From assembly GCA_003223215.1 (NCBI GenBank), contig QHYH01000099.1:21410-85409 (forward strand): DNA of 64,000 nucleotides. Reading direction: 5' to 3'. Made by a program: the position numbers and the translations under genes. The notes under the pieces were generated by a model. It was given only the letters and a program-made list of their open reading frames with translations, did no database searches and was not told the DNA's origin. Positions 6,441-15,421 of this stretch are shown here, one piece after another (the stretch's first letter is position 1; each line of letters opens with the position of its first letter). Source of the stretch: Acidobacteriota bacterium (GTDB taxonomy: Bacteria; Acidobacteriota; Terriglobia; Acidiferrales; UBA7541).

Positions 6441-9386
6441 GTGGCCACCCCAGCGACACAACTCGATACTTCCGCCGTGCGCGAGCGCGTGTTCGAGGTG
6501 ATCCGCACACTGCTCAACGAGCTCGGCAGCCGAGGCGCGCTGCCGATGCTGCATCTTTCCTCGCAACTGGACCGCGAGCTGGGCCTTGGCAGCTTGGAGC
6601 GCGTGGAATTGCTGACGCGATTGGAGTACGCGTTTGGTCTGCGCTTGCCGGACCGCCTCGCCTCGGAAGCGAACACGCCGGGAGATTTGGTGCGGGCGAT
6701 TCTTGCGGTGCCGGAAGCAACCGAATGGGTCGAGGAGCCGGCCTCCGCGTTGCGGGTTGCGGCGACAACCCAGAAGCTTCACCGTGACTCGATCGGCGCG
6801 GACGTGTTTGCCGCCGAGACGCTTCTCGACGTGCTTCGCTACCGCGCCACGCACAACGGCGAGCAAACGCATCTGCTGGTTAGCGAGGATGGTCCGGACG
6901 GAGAGAAAGAACTCACGCTGACCTTCTCCGAGTTGTATGCCGCGGCCGAACGGTTTGCCGAAGAACTGGCGCGGCGAGGAGTGCCGGCAGGAGGCCGCGT
7001 GGCGCTGATGCTGCCGACTTCGCGCGCATTCTTCGTTTCCTACGCGGGAATTCTTCTGGCCGGTGCGGTGCCGGTACCGATCTATCCGCCGTTTCGCGCG
7101 GACCGCATCGAGGAATACGCCGAACGGCAATCGGCGATTCTCAGCAACGCGGAAGTCTGTATGTTGCTGACGTTCCGACGGGGCGAAGCCGTGGCGAAGT
7201 TGCTGCGGCCGCGCGTGAGGTCGTTAGAGGAGGTTGCCGATGCGGAGAAGGTGATCGAAGCAGCCGACAAAGCTCCTCCGCCGGCCCCCGGAGCCCTCTC
7301 TCCTCAGCTTATGGGCAGACGCCTACGCAAGGGCGGCGACCTGGCGATGCTGCAGTACACTTCGGGTTCAACCGGAAACCCGAAAGGCGTGATGCTGACG
7401 CACGCGAATCTGCTGGCCAATATCCGCGCGGTTGGCCGGGCCGTCGAGGCGGGTCCCGGCGACGTGGCGGTGACCTGGCTTCCGCTGTATCACGACATGG
7501 GCCTGATCGGCGCATGGCTCACCCCGCTGCACTTTGGACTTCCCGTCGCGGTAATGTCGCCGCTCGCGTTCCTGACACGGCCGGAAAAATGGCTGCACGC
7601 GTTTCACAGACACCGCGGAACGGTTGCCGCCGCGCCCAACTTTGCTTATGAGCTTTGTGTACGGAAGATTGCCGACAAGGACATCCAAGGACTGGACCTC
7701 AGCTCGTGGCGCGCAGCGCTCAATGGCGCGGAGCCGGTGAATCCGGAAACGCTCGAGCGTTTCGCCGAGCGATTCGCGAAATACGGATTCCGCCGCGAAG
7801 CGCAACTGCCTGTTTATGGATTGGCAGAGGCCACCCTGGGAGTCACCGTGCCGCCGCTCGGTCGCAGGCCGCGGATTGATCGGGTCAAACGCGAAGCGTT
7901 TACGCTCGAAGGACGCGCCGTGCCGGCCGCCACGGAAGAGGAAACGGCAATTTCGTTTGTTTCTTCGGGGAAGCCGCTGCCTGGGCACGAAGTGCGGATT
8001 GTCGACGGGAATGGCAACCCCGTGTCGGAGCGCATGGAAGGATTTTTGTGGTTTCGCGGTCCTTCCGCAACCAGCGGCTATTATCACAATCCAAAAGCAA
8101 CCGAGGCGCTTCTGCCGCAGGGAGCCACGGCGAGCGACGGAGGATTCCCCTGGCTGAACTCGGGCGACCGCGCTTATCGCGCCGAAGAAGAGGTTTATGT
8201 TACCGGGCGCGTGAAGGACATCATTATCAAGGGCGGACGCAATTTGTATCCGCACGAAGTCGAGGATCTGGCGGCGCGCGCCGAGGGCATTCGCAAAGGC
8301 GGTGTGGTGGCGTTTGGATTGAGCGATGAAGGCAGCGGCACGGAAAAACTGGTGGTGGCGGCGGAAACGCGGGAACGCGACGCGGGTCGCCGCGCGGCGA
8401 TAGCGGCGAGAGTCACCGAACTCGTGTCGCAAGGCCTGGGGCTGCCGCCGGATCGTGTGGAGCTGATTCCGGCGGGGAGCATTCCCAAAACATCAAGCGG
8501 CAAGTTGCGACGGGAAGAGACCAAGCAGCTTTATCTTGCGGGCACGCTTTCTCTAGCACGCCCTCCGGCGTGGGTGCAGATCTTGCGGCTAGGCGCGAAG
8601 AGCGGGCTCCGCAACTTCAGTCAAGAACTCCTCGCGGGATTAAAGCGCGGTCTCGAGATGCTGTATGGAGCGTATCTCCTCCTCGTATTTGCGCTTTGGA
8701 TCGTGCCAACGTGGGCGCTTCTCCACCTCATCAAAGAGCCTCGCGCCGCAGGACGTTACACCTCTCGGGCGGTGAAGATCCTGCTCGCGCTGGCCGGCTG
8801 CAAGGTGCGCGTCATTGGCAAGGAAAACATGGAAGTGTCCGGCGCGAAAATCTTTGCCGCCAATCACGCGAGCTATTGCGACGTGCTGCCGCTCGTGGCC
8901 GGGCTCGGCGTGCAATACCGCTTCGTCGCCAAAAGCGAAGTCCGCGATATGCCCTTCATCGGCGCCTTTCTTGACCGCATGGGTCACTTGAGATTTGACC
9001 GCAGCGATCCCGAGTCGCGTTTGCGGGAGGTTCAGGAAGTGGAAGAGCTGCTTCGGAACGGCGAGTCGGTTTTCTTTTTTCCCGAGGGCACATTTACTTC
9101 GGAAGTCGGCGTGCGGCCGTTCCAGCTTGGCGCTTTCAAAGCAGCCGTGGCCACCGGCGCGCCCGTCGTTCCCATCTCGCTTGAGGGCACACGGAAGATT
9201 CTGAGAGACGGCAGGCACTTACCGCGGCCCGGGAGCGTGAAGATTACCGTGCACCCACCGATCTATCCAAGGACGGCGAGAAACGAAGGAAGCGCGGGCG
9301 ACTCCTCGGGTTGGCGAGAATTGATTCTCTTGCGCGACACGACGCGCGAGGTCATAGCGCGCGACTCGGGGGAGCAGCTTCTTTAG
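6441..9386 (+). CDS. Trifunctional fusion: acyl carrier protein, fatty acyl-AMP ligase, PlsC-type acyltransferase
   Basis: The start is GTG 6441. Residues 10-90 form an acyl carrier domain with the phosphopantetheine serine in LGLGSLERVEL (Ser51). Residues 120-700 are an AMP-binding ligase with the P-loop YTSGSTGNPKG (306-316), LPLYHDMGLIG, and a C-terminal GRVKDIIIKGGRNLYPHEVE like that of fatty acyl-AMP ligases. A hydrophobic hinge (LLLVFALWIVPTWALL) leads to a PlsC domain with NHASYCD (808-814) and FPEGTF (880-885). A likely scheme is that the ligase activates a fatty acid, loads the built-in carrier, and the acyltransferase moves it to a lysophospholipid or other acceptor. E. coli Aas joins the same two activities in the opposite order and without the carrier. 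The acceptor is unknown. Confidence 0.9.
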   Translation: MATPATQLDTSAVRERVFEVIRTLLNELGSRGALPMLHLSSQLDRELGLGSLERVELLTRLEYAFGLRLPDRLASEANTPGDLVRAILAVPEATEWVEEPASALRVAATTQKLHRDSIGADVFAAETLLDVLRYRATHNGEQTHLLVSEDGPDGEKELTLTFSELYAAAERFAEELARRGVPAGGRVALMLPTSRAFFVSYAGILLAGAVPVPIYPPFRADRIEEYAERQSAILSNAEVCMLLTFRRGEAVAKLLRPRVRSLEEVADAEKVIEAADKAPPPAPGALSPQLMGRRLRKGGDLAMLQYTSGSTGNPKGVMLTHANLLANIRAVGRAVEAGPGDVAVTWLPLYHDMGLIGAWLTPLHFGLPVAVMSPLAFLTRPEKWLHAFHRHRGTVAAAPNFAYELCVRKIADKDIQGLDLSSWRAALNGAEPVNPETLERFAERFAKYGFRREAQLPVYGLAEATLGVTVPPLGRRPRIDRVKREAFTLEGRAVPAATEEETAISFVSSGKPLPGHEVRIVDGNGNPVSERMEGFLWFRGPSATSGYYHNPKATEALLPQGATASDGGFPWLNSGDRAYRAEEEVYVTGRVKDIIIKGGRNLYPHEVEDLAARAEGIRKGGVVAFGLSDEGSGTEKLVVAAETRERDAGRRAAIAARVTELVSQGLGLPPDRVELIPAGSIPKTSSGKLRREETKQLYLAGTLSLARPPAWVQILRLGAKSGLRNFSQELLAGLKRGLEMLYGAYLLLVFALWIVPTWALLHLIKEPRAAGRYTSRAVKILLALAGCKVRVIGKENMEVSGAKIFAANHASYCDVLPLVAGLGVQYRFVAKSEVRDMPFIGAFLDRMGHLRFDRSDPESRLREVQEVEELLRNGESVFFFPEGTFTSEVGVRPFQLGAFKAAVATGAPVVPISLEGTRKILRDGRHLPRPGSVKITVHPPIYPRTARNEGSAGDSSGWRELILLRDTTREVIARDSGEQLL

Positions 9387-9743
9387 AAGGATCTTCATCG
9401 ACAGGCGCCGTTGCTCTTACTTGTTGTTGGCTCTCCCTGTGTTTCGATTTCTTTTTCGCGTAACGAATTGTAGAAAGACCGTTCGTTTGAACGGCATAGC
9501 TAAGCCATCCCTTCCCGTTGCGCCTTCCATTTGTTGTAGATGTCTGACGATTCTTGTCACAGCACTTCAAGAGAAAAATTTGGAGAGACTTACAACGAAG
9601 AGGCGATTGCCCGCATCTCTATGGACAAAACAAATCGAGGAATGCGGAGCGCTGCCCTCCCTGCCTGAGGCAGCCCGCGAAGAGCGCGGCCGCGCCTACC
9701 GCGTGCGAGCCTGCGCAAAAAGTTAAATCCAAATGGAGGCATT
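9387..9743. other. Intergenic stretch without a supported gene
   Basis: Frames open on both strands here have no domain, no ribosome site and low-quality composition. The last 25 bases hold the ribosome site (GGAGG) of the barrel gene. No repeat or terminator was seen. Confidence 0.5.
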
Positions 9744-10307
9744 ATGAAGTTGAAGCTATGGGTGTCTTGTCTCGCTGTCGTTTCGCTCGTCGCCGTTTCG
9801 GCTTCCGCGCAAGAAAGCGCGCCGAAGGTGGATGTTTTTGCGGGGTATTCTTACTTGCAGGCAAACCCCGTAGTGACCGGTGTCGACAGCTTTCACCTGC
9901 ACGGTGGCAACGCTTCGGCGGCCTACAACATTACCAGCTGGCTGAGCGGCGTTGCCGATTTCGGCGGCTACACGAACGGAAACATTCTAAACACGCACAC
10001 GAGCGGCACGTTTTCAACCTACCTCTTTGGGCCGCGGGTATCCTACCGCCATTATTCGAGGATCACGCTGTTCGGGCAGGTGCTCTTCGGCGTGGCGCAC
10101 GCCAATGCTGCGGCGTTCGGGACCGCCAACACGCAGAACGCTTTTGCCATGACCGCAGGCGGCGGCGTGGATTACAAGCTGCTCGACCACTTCTCGGTCC
10201 GTCCGTTTCAAGCGGAGTATTTGATGACGCGATTCGGGGAAGGCACGCTCGGCACGCGAACACAGAACAACCTGCGCGTATCGACCGGGTTCCTTTTCCG
10301 ATTTTAA
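9744..10307 (+). CDS. Small outer-membrane beta-barrel protein
   Basis: The ATG follows GGAGG at a good distance. A 22-residue signal peptide (MKLKLWVSCLAVVSLVAVSA, cut near SAQ) precedes a 165-residue mature protein made of alternating strands: VDVFAGYSYL, SAAYNITSWLSGVADFGGYT, STYLFGPRVSYRHYSRITLFGQVLFGVAH, GGGVDYKLLDHFSVRPFQAEYLMTRF. It ends in the typical barrel terminus RVSTGFLFRF with a final Phe, the signal for the BAM complex. Size and pattern fit an eight-stranded OmpX/OmpA-like barrel. The function is unknown. Confidence 0.88.
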   Translation: MKLKLWVSCLAVVSLVAVSASAQESAPKVDVFAGYSYLQANPVVTGVDSFHLHGGNASAAYNITSWLSGVADFGGYTNGNILNTHTSGTFSTYLFGPRVSYRHYSRITLFGQVLFGVAHANAAAFGTANTQNAFAMTAGGGVDYKLLDHFSVRPFQAEYLMTRFGEGTLGTRTQNNLRVSTGFLFRF

Positions 10308-10640
10308 CGGGAAGGGAGAAGCTTATCTCCTCGAGTCGCAGGATGGCATGGCAAAGTTCCGCGCCTGGAGGGGCCGAGGCCCGGTTAAATGCAGAGCTTG
10401 TCGGAGCTAAGCTCCGACCCTTCACGCAACGAATTTCTGGCTCGAGGAAGCCAGCAAGAATCGGTTGCCGGGTGTTAGGCAGAGGGGCCGTGAAGTCAGC
10501 TGGAAGCGGCCCCTGCACCTTTCTCGCGCGCCTCGGAGCAAGTTTGCGATGCTCCGGTTGGATTCGAGAGATCCTCGCTAGCCCCTGCTTGCCGAGAGGC
10601 AGGCTCGGATGACGGTGAAATACGATCCTTTCAGCAAATG
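10308..10640. other. Intergenic stretch between convergent genes, with two short inverted repeats
   Basis: This separates the barrel gene from the TonB-family gene facing it. It holds a nine-base-pair palindrome GTCGGAGCTAAGCTCCGAC (10400-10418) and CTGGCTcgaggaAGCCAG-type symmetry near 10437-10454. Neither is followed by a T-run on either strand, so termination is possible but not shown. Confidence 0.4.
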
Positions 10641-11429
10641 CTAATGTGCCATGGTGTAAATGACCGTGATGTGCGTGTCGATTTCTACCGGCTGGCCATT
10701 GAGAATCGTGGGCCGGTAGCGCCATTGCCGCACGGCTTCGAGCGCCGATTGGAAGAACATGGGATCGCCTCCGACCACTTCGAGGGACTGCATCGAGCCG
10801 TCGGTTGCAATCCGGGCATGCAGTTCTACACGCCCTTCCTTGTGCATCTGTTTCGGCAAAACCGGATAGAGGGGGTCAACGCGGTAAATCAGCATGGCCG
10901 GGTCGAGGTGCGTCATACGCACGACCGTTGGACGGGCGACGTGCTGCTCGGCCGGCGGCGGTGGCACAGCGGCCCGTGCATCCTGAATCGGGATCAATCC
11001 TACCGGAGCCCCTGGAATGCCTGGACCCCCACCTTGCGGTAGGTCATCAGGCCCTTCGTCTGATGGGCCTGGGTCGTGCGTCACGATGGTGCGGGGAATG
11101 ACAGGTCGTAGATAAAACCGAGAAGCGGTCGGCAACCGGCGGTGAGGATGCTGAACGCCGGGATCGCGCGATGAGCCCGTATAGGGAGAGTACGGAGGAA
11201 CAGGGGTCGATACAGCGAGGGCAAGATGCTCTGTCTTGCCGAACAAGGGAAGGAGAACCAGCGCGGCAAGGACGGAGGCTTGGATCAAAATCGAAAGAAC
11301 GAGAGCGCGGCGGCGCATCCGGCGTTCGCGACGGCGTTGCTCAGGATTGCCTTCGACCAGACATACGCCTAGAGACCCGAGACTTCCTTCAAGGATTTCT
11401 TCAGATACGTTTCGAGAATCGAGCGGCAT
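10641..11429 (-). CDS. TonB-family energy transducer
   Basis: The start is ATG 11429, five bases after GGAGGT; a GTG three bases earlier is too close to that site. The 262-residue protein has a basic cytosolic segment (RRRERRMRRRA), one membrane helix (VLSILIQASVLAALVLLPLF), a proline-rich spacer, and a C-terminal TonB domain: LIYRVDPLYPVLPKQMHKEGRVELHARIATDG, then ALEAVRQWRYRPTILNGQPV. Such proteins couple the proton gradient to outer-membrane receptors. No exbB or exbD is adjacent. A second TonB C-terminal domain occurs in the PilZ fusion at 41373. Confidence 0.9.
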   Translation of the reverse strand: MPLDSRNVSEEILEGSLGSLGVCLVEGNPEQRRRERRMRRRALVLSILIQASVLAALVLLPLFGKTEHLALAVSTPVPPYSPYTGSSRDPGVQHPHRRLPTASRFYLRPVIPRTIVTHDPGPSDEGPDDLPQGGGPGIPGAPVGLIPIQDARAAVPPPPAEQHVARPTVVRMTHLDPAMLIYRVDPLYPVLPKQMHKEGRVELHARIATDGSMQSLEVVGGDPMFFQSALEAVRQWRYRPTILNGQPVEIDTHITVIYTMAH

Positions 11430-12011
11430 CACGCACCTCCACAGTTTCTCCTGCGAGGTTCCGCCGGTCCCTTAGCGGGGGCTCAAAAAAGATTCTTGGT
11501 TCGTTCCAGGGGCGCCCTCGCGTCCTGAAATTCGCAAGTCTTTTGAGCACCATTTTGCAGACACAAGCAAAGGGGAACCCGAGAGATGTTGCGACGCCAG
11601 TCCCCCGGGGGGTTGCTCTGGTCCTCCAGGAGACCGGCGCCGCGCTCGCAGGGATGTGAGGTTCCGCGGTCCCTCGGTAGCGTTGGACACCGCGCGGCCT
11701 GACAAGTTCCCGCGAGAAAGGGTTTCAAATTTGTAATCCGTAATAAGTCGAACGAAGGGCGGCGCGTGTTCCAGAAGCCGCCCCGCCGCCGGACTGCCGA
11801 ACAACGCAAAAGAGGCACGACCGACAAGACCCTGATCTACGAGCAGGTTTTAGCGAGATGGGGGGACGAAGGGCAGGCGAAGGCCATTGCCTCGGCGCCG
11901 GCGACTGCGCCTTATTTTTTTGGATTGAACGAGATACAGAAAACTGTACCCGCATTACTGCTTTGTGCATCTTATGGTTTGAGGACGTGGATCGGGAGGA
12001 GGCTGACTCCC
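11430..12011. other. Intergenic stretch upstream of the zinc-ribbon gene
   Basis: A frame opens at GTG 11766 and runs into the zinc-ribbon gene, but its first 82 codons look like untranslated sequence and there is no convincing ribosome site. The rest shows no repeat, RNA gene or coding remnant that I can support. It probably contains divergent promoters for 11429 and 12012. Confidence 0.45.
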
Positions 12012-12326
12012 ATGGACAGGCGTAATGCAGAAACGATTGGCGTACGCCGCACCGGGTGGGCTGCTCTGGACCGCGATCCGCAGCAAGACAAGGTGGAATT
12101 CATCTGTCCGCACTGCGGCGCGCGTGACCAGAAGAATGCCCGGCGCGAGCGGACGTTGTACCATTTCACGGACGGTTTTTTGCAGGACCTGCAAGGTGAA
12201 GTGACCGTTTGCCATTCCTGCAAGAAGTCGCTGCGCGTGGTTCCCATCGTGATGGTGCACGATCAAGAAGAGGCGCGAAGGTTCGCGGCCGTTTTTTCCG
12301 ACGAGCACCTGGTCACGGCGAACTGA
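12012..12326 (+). CDS. Small zinc-ribbon protein of unknown function
   Basis: The ATG at 12012 follows GGAGGAGG nine bases upstream, which decides this start over an in-frame GTG at 11766. The 104-residue protein has two cysteine knuckles, CPHCG and CHSCK, about 45 residues apart, which together can bind one zinc. Between them lies HFTDGFLQDLQGEVTV. Such two-knuckle proteins can bind nucleic acid or protein partners; no specific family was recognised. A strong terminator follows 24 bases after the stop, so this is a single-gene unit. Confidence 0.72.
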   Translation: MDRRNAETIGVRRTGWAALDRDPQQDKVEFICPHCGARDQKNARRERTLYHFTDGFLQDLQGEVTVCHSCKKSLRVVPIVMVHDQEEARRFAAVFSDEHLVTAN

Positions 12327-12350
12327 GCATTTTACAAGTTGAACAGGGAT

Positions 12351-12386
12351 GCGGGGCGCGAGGATTCGCGCCCCGCTGCTCTTTTT
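12351..12386 (+). terminator. Intrinsic terminator of the zinc-ribbon gene
   Basis: A perfect ten-base-pair stem, GCGGGGCGCG (12351-12360) and CGCGCCCCGC (12367-12376), encloses a six-base loop and is followed by a five-T run at 12382-12386. Confidence 0.9.
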
Positions 12387-12390
12387 AGCT

Positions 12391-12426
12391 TGAAAGAAAG
12401 AGGCGCCCCCAAGTGAGGGAGCGCCC
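12391..12426 (-). terminator. Intrinsic terminator of the His-rich protein gene
   Basis: Read on the minus strand, GGCGCTCCC and GGGGGCGCC pair around a short loop (plus 12402-12425), then comes a T-rich tail TCTTTCTTT. It lies 20 bases beyond the minus-strand stop at 12445 and sits back to back with the plus-strand terminator. Confidence 0.75.
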
Positions 12427-12444
12427 CTTAGAGACACTTAACGC

Positions 12445-12771
12445 TTAGTGGCGGTCGTGATCGTGATCGTCCCAGTCGCGGTCATTGTGCCAGCGGTGGC
12501 CGTCTTCATCCCACCAACGGTGGTTCAAGTTCCAGCAGCTTTCGCGCGCTTCACGTAGTTCATGCCGGGCATGGTCCGCTTGCCGGCTGTTCCCGCCATG
12601 ATGCTCGATGGCTTCGTGGAGCTTATGATCTGCCTTGCTGATTCGCTTTTGACAATGATTGTCATCGGCGTAAGCTCGCGGCGTCGCCGCGAATCCTAGC
12701 AGGCCAACCAGCGCTGCGGCGGCAAGCACCGAGCGTCCCAGAAACTTCTTCTCTCCCGTGTACTTGAACAT
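12445..12771 (-). CDS. Small exported His/Asp-rich protein
   Basis: The 108-residue product starts at ATG 12771 after GGAG. A signal peptide (FLGRSVLAAAALVGLLGFAA, cleavage near AYA-DD) leads to a helical middle with many His, Glu and Arg residues and two cysteines (NHCQKR, ESCWNL) that could pair. The tail is a run of WW, DEDGHRWHNDRDWDDHDHDRH, rich in His and Asp. This suggests metal binding in the periplasm, but that is an inference. The gene is monocistronic, with its own terminator. Confidence 0.78.
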   Translation of the reverse strand: MFKYTGEKKFLGRSVLAAAALVGLLGFAATPRAYADDNHCQKRISKADHKLHEAIEHHGGNSRQADHARHELREARESCWNLNHRWWDEDGHRWHNDRDWDDHDHDRH

Positions 12772-12910
12772 GGATTCTCCATCCTCTTAGTACCCCGACT
12801 GGGATGGGGGCGTTTGGTCCCTGCCTATTAAACACGGTCGAAGGGAGAATGTAGCGGAGCCAGAAACCGACGTGCAAAACCATGACAGACTTGGGGGTCT
12901 TCGCCGCGCA

Positions 12911-13786
12911 TCAATAGGCTTGCAAGAACGAATCAACGTTCATGTGGTATTTTTCGAGGCCGGCGCGCACGCGGTCGAAAGCTTCGTCCACGGTGTCTGC
13001 AAATTGCAGCAGGTTGTATTCGCTTTCATCGATGGTGCCCCAACGCACCATGGCCTTCCAATTCAGTACCTCATCCCAATACCGGCGGCCATAAATGAGG
13101 ATCAAATTGCGCTTTGGCAATTTGCCGGTCTGCAACAACGTGAGCATTTCCCAGAGCTCGTCCATGGTGCCGAAGCCGCCGGGAAAAACAATCAGCGCCT
13201 TGGCGATTTGCGCGAACCAGAGTTTGCGCATGAAGAAGTATTTGAAGTTGAAGCTCAGCTCCGGGCTGATGTAAGGATTGGCGAACTGCTCGTCCGGCAA
13301 CTCGATGGAGAGTCCGATGGACTTGCCGCCGGCCTCATAGGCGCCGCGATTGGCCGCTTCCATGATGCCCGGGCCGCCGCCGGAGCAAACCACGAAACGG
13401 CGCGGCTTGGGACCGAGCGTCAAAGCCCAGCTGGTCAGCTTGTGCGAGAGCTGGCGCGCCTCTTCGTAATAGCGGGACATTTCAAGCGAGCTTTTGGCGC
13501 TCCTGAGAGCCGAGCGGTGATGTTGCAACTCTTCTGCCGACATCTTGCTGGTTTTCAGGTGCTTCAGCCGCGTGTAGCGCGCCTGCGCGGTTTCGTGCGA
13601 CTCGATGCGCGCCGAACCGAACATCACGATGGTGTCGCCAATGCCCTCGTTCTTGAGCTGCATGAGAGGATGGATGTACTCGGCGAGGATACGTATCGGG
13701 CGCGCCGGCACGCTCTCGAGGAACTTCGGGTCCTCATGGCTGACCTTGGGCGCATGCTGGGGCTTCATTTTTTTGCCGTCGGGCAT
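12911..13786 (-). CDS. LOG-family protein (lysine-decarboxylase-like Rossmann fold)
   Basis: The ATG at 13786 (MPDGKKMKPQ) follows GGAGAA; the open frame continues upstream but the composition changes, so this start is chosen. The 291-residue protein has the family motifs CSGGGPGIMEAANRGAYEAGG (near 143-163) and PGGFGTMDELWE (202-213). LOG proteins are cytosolic phosphoribohydrolases that release cytokinin-type bases or similar nucleobases from nucleoside monophosphates. The long N-terminal extension of about 100 residues is typical of the larger TIGR00730-like members, whose substrates are less certain. Confidence 0.9.
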   Translation of the reverse strand: MPDGKKMKPQHAPKVSHEDPKFLESVPARPIRILAEYIHPLMQLKNEGIGDTIVMFGSARIESHETAQARYTRLKHLKTSKMSAEELQHHRSALRSAKSSLEMSRYYEEARQLSHKLTSWALTLGPKPRRFVVCSGGGPGIMEAANRGAYEAGGKSIGLSIELPDEQFANPYISPELSFNFKYFFMRKLWFAQIAKALIVFPGGFGTMDELWEMLTLLQTGKLPKRNLILIYGRRYWDEVLNWKAMVRWGTIDESEYNLLQFADTVDEAFDRVRAGLEKYHMNVDSFLQAY

Positions 13787-13926
13787 GTCTCTATTCTCCA
13801 GAAAAGACGACCTTTGATTGTAGGAATTCCGGGCGGTGCGCGGCAACGTCTTCGCGCAATGTTGCGTCGAAAGGAGTACAGTCGTCAGGTAATGACCTGA
13901 CAGAGCCTCGGCGCGGGACGGATGGT

Positions 13927-15072
13927 ATGAACGCGATAAGACAACCGGGATGCCGGGCCGTATGGCTCCTCCTTGCGGCGCTGGGCACGGCAAGCACGCT
14001 ACTCGGGCAAGCGCCCACGGGGCCGCTCCCGCCAAGGCCGGGTGTTCCGGTGCAGCAGGCGCCCAAGGGCCAGATCAAGGTTCAGGTGGCAATGGTGACG
14101 ACACCGGTGACCGTGCGGGACTCTCGCGGCGTCATGGTGCACGACCTGGACGCAAAGAATTTTCAGGTGACCGACAACGGCATGGCGCAGAAGATTTCGC
14201 ATTTCGATCTGGGCGGAGATCCGCTGTCGCTCGTGATTCTTGTCGAAACCAGTTCGCGCGTCGAGCCGCTTATGCCCGAGATACGCAAGACCGGGATTCT
14301 TTTCACCCAGACGGTTATGGGTCCGACGGGCGAAGCCGCGGTCGTGGGCTTCAACGATTCGGTGGACAAACTGCAGGATTTCACAACCAATGCCGAAACC
14401 ATCGAAAGCACGATTGCGAATTTAGGACCTGGAACCTCCAGCTTGAAGCTGTACGACGCCATGGCCGCAGGCGTCGAAATGCTATCGGACCGGCCGCAAG
14501 CGACTCGAGAGAAGCCCGGACGGCGGCGCGTGCTCTTGATTCTTTCTGAAGCCGTGGATGAGGGAAGCCAGAAAACGCTGGGAGAAGTCCTGCGGCAGGC
14601 GCAACTCGGGAATGTGACGGTTTACGGTGTGGGGCTTTCCACCACGCTCGCGGAGATGCGGTCGAAACCCAAACCTCCGCAAGGAACCGGTCTGCCGGTC
14701 GGCACGCTGCCGCCGCCGCCGGGAGTTCCCGATACGCCGACGCTCGAAGAGAACCGCGCGGGCGTCGACTTGACGGCCGCGGCCGTATGGATTGTGCAGC
14801 ACGTTCGCGGCGAGGTAGGGGGCAATCCCCTCGAAGTGGCGGCTGCGGCGACAGGAGGCGCGAGCCTGTCCACGTTCAAAGACCGCTCCATTGAAAAGGC
14901 CATTGATGAAATTGGCGGGGAATTGCACTCGCAGTACACGCTCAGCTACACCCCGACCGATGCGGATCTGACCGGCTACCATGAGATCAAAGTGTCGGTG
15001 ATTCGCAACGATGCGAAGAATCTGAAAATCCGCGCACGACCGGGATACTACCTGGCACCACCGGAAGGCTAA
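13927..15072 (+). CDS. Secreted VWFA-related protein
   Basis: A signal peptide (AVWLLLAALGTASTLLG) is followed by a proline-rich linker and a beta-sandwich start, VTTPVTVRDSRGVMVHDLDA and FQVTDNG, then a von Willebrand A domain with LVILVETSSRV. The MIDAS-type DxSxS is replaced by ETSSR, so metal binding may be altered. Length is 381 residues. The family is abundant in Acidobacteria (the TIGR03436 type) and its role is unknown; adhesion or surface assembly is a guess. It is divergent from the LOG gene 140 bases away. Confidence 0.88.
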   Translation: MNAIRQPGCRAVWLLLAALGTASTLLGQAPTGPLPPRPGVPVQQAPKGQIKVQVAMVTTPVTVRDSRGVMVHDLDAKNFQVTDNGMAQKISHFDLGGDPLSLVILVETSSRVEPLMPEIRKTGILFTQTVMGPTGEAAVVGFNDSVDKLQDFTTNAETIESTIANLGPGTSSLKLYDAMAAGVEMLSDRPQATREKPGRRRVLLILSEAVDEGSQKTLGEVLRQAQLGNVTVYGVGLSTTLAEMRSKPKPPQGTGLPVGTLPPPPGVPDTPTLEENRAGVDLTAAAVWIVQHVRGEVGGNPLEVAAAATGGASLSTFKDRSIEKAIDEIGGELHSQYTLSYTPTDADLTGYHEIKVSVIRNDAKNLKIRARPGYYLAPPEG

Positions 15073-15421
15073 GACCGGCAGCGGCCTCCTTGTAGGATTC
15101 CGTCCCATGGCTAGCGATCCCCGGGCGGTAGCGAAGCACCCGATGGTCGTGGAACGATCTGGAGACCATCGAGAAGAGCGTCGCTCGAGGCCGCGGCGTT
15201 CCTGTTGGTTGATTTTTGGTGGGCCGCGCAACATAGTTTTCTTCGGCTAGTGTTCGACTGGCGGTTCATGCTCTGGCGGTTTCTCGCTTTCCTGCCCGGT
15301 GTGTCCTGGCCTTGATGGTGCTGTACCCGGAAGAACCTTGCTCCCGTGATTGTCGGACATTGGGCAGTGGACGTCATGGCTGCCGCCACGACTCTGTCGT
15401 TCTGAAATGGCCACGGGAGAC
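15073..15421. other. Intergenic stretch without a supported gene
   Basis: It lies between the VWFA gene and the 3' end of the monooxygenase-fold gene. Frames on both strands are low quality and show no known motif, and no terminator was found. Confidence 0.45.

Noticed and set aside
9421..9726. 101-codon plus-strand frame between the fusion enzyme and the barrel gene
   Set aside because: No ribosome site, no domain, and mixed composition.
11766..12011. N-terminal extension of the zinc-ribbon protein from GTG 11766
   Set aside because: The extension has no domain, and the ATG at 12012 has a much better ribosome site.
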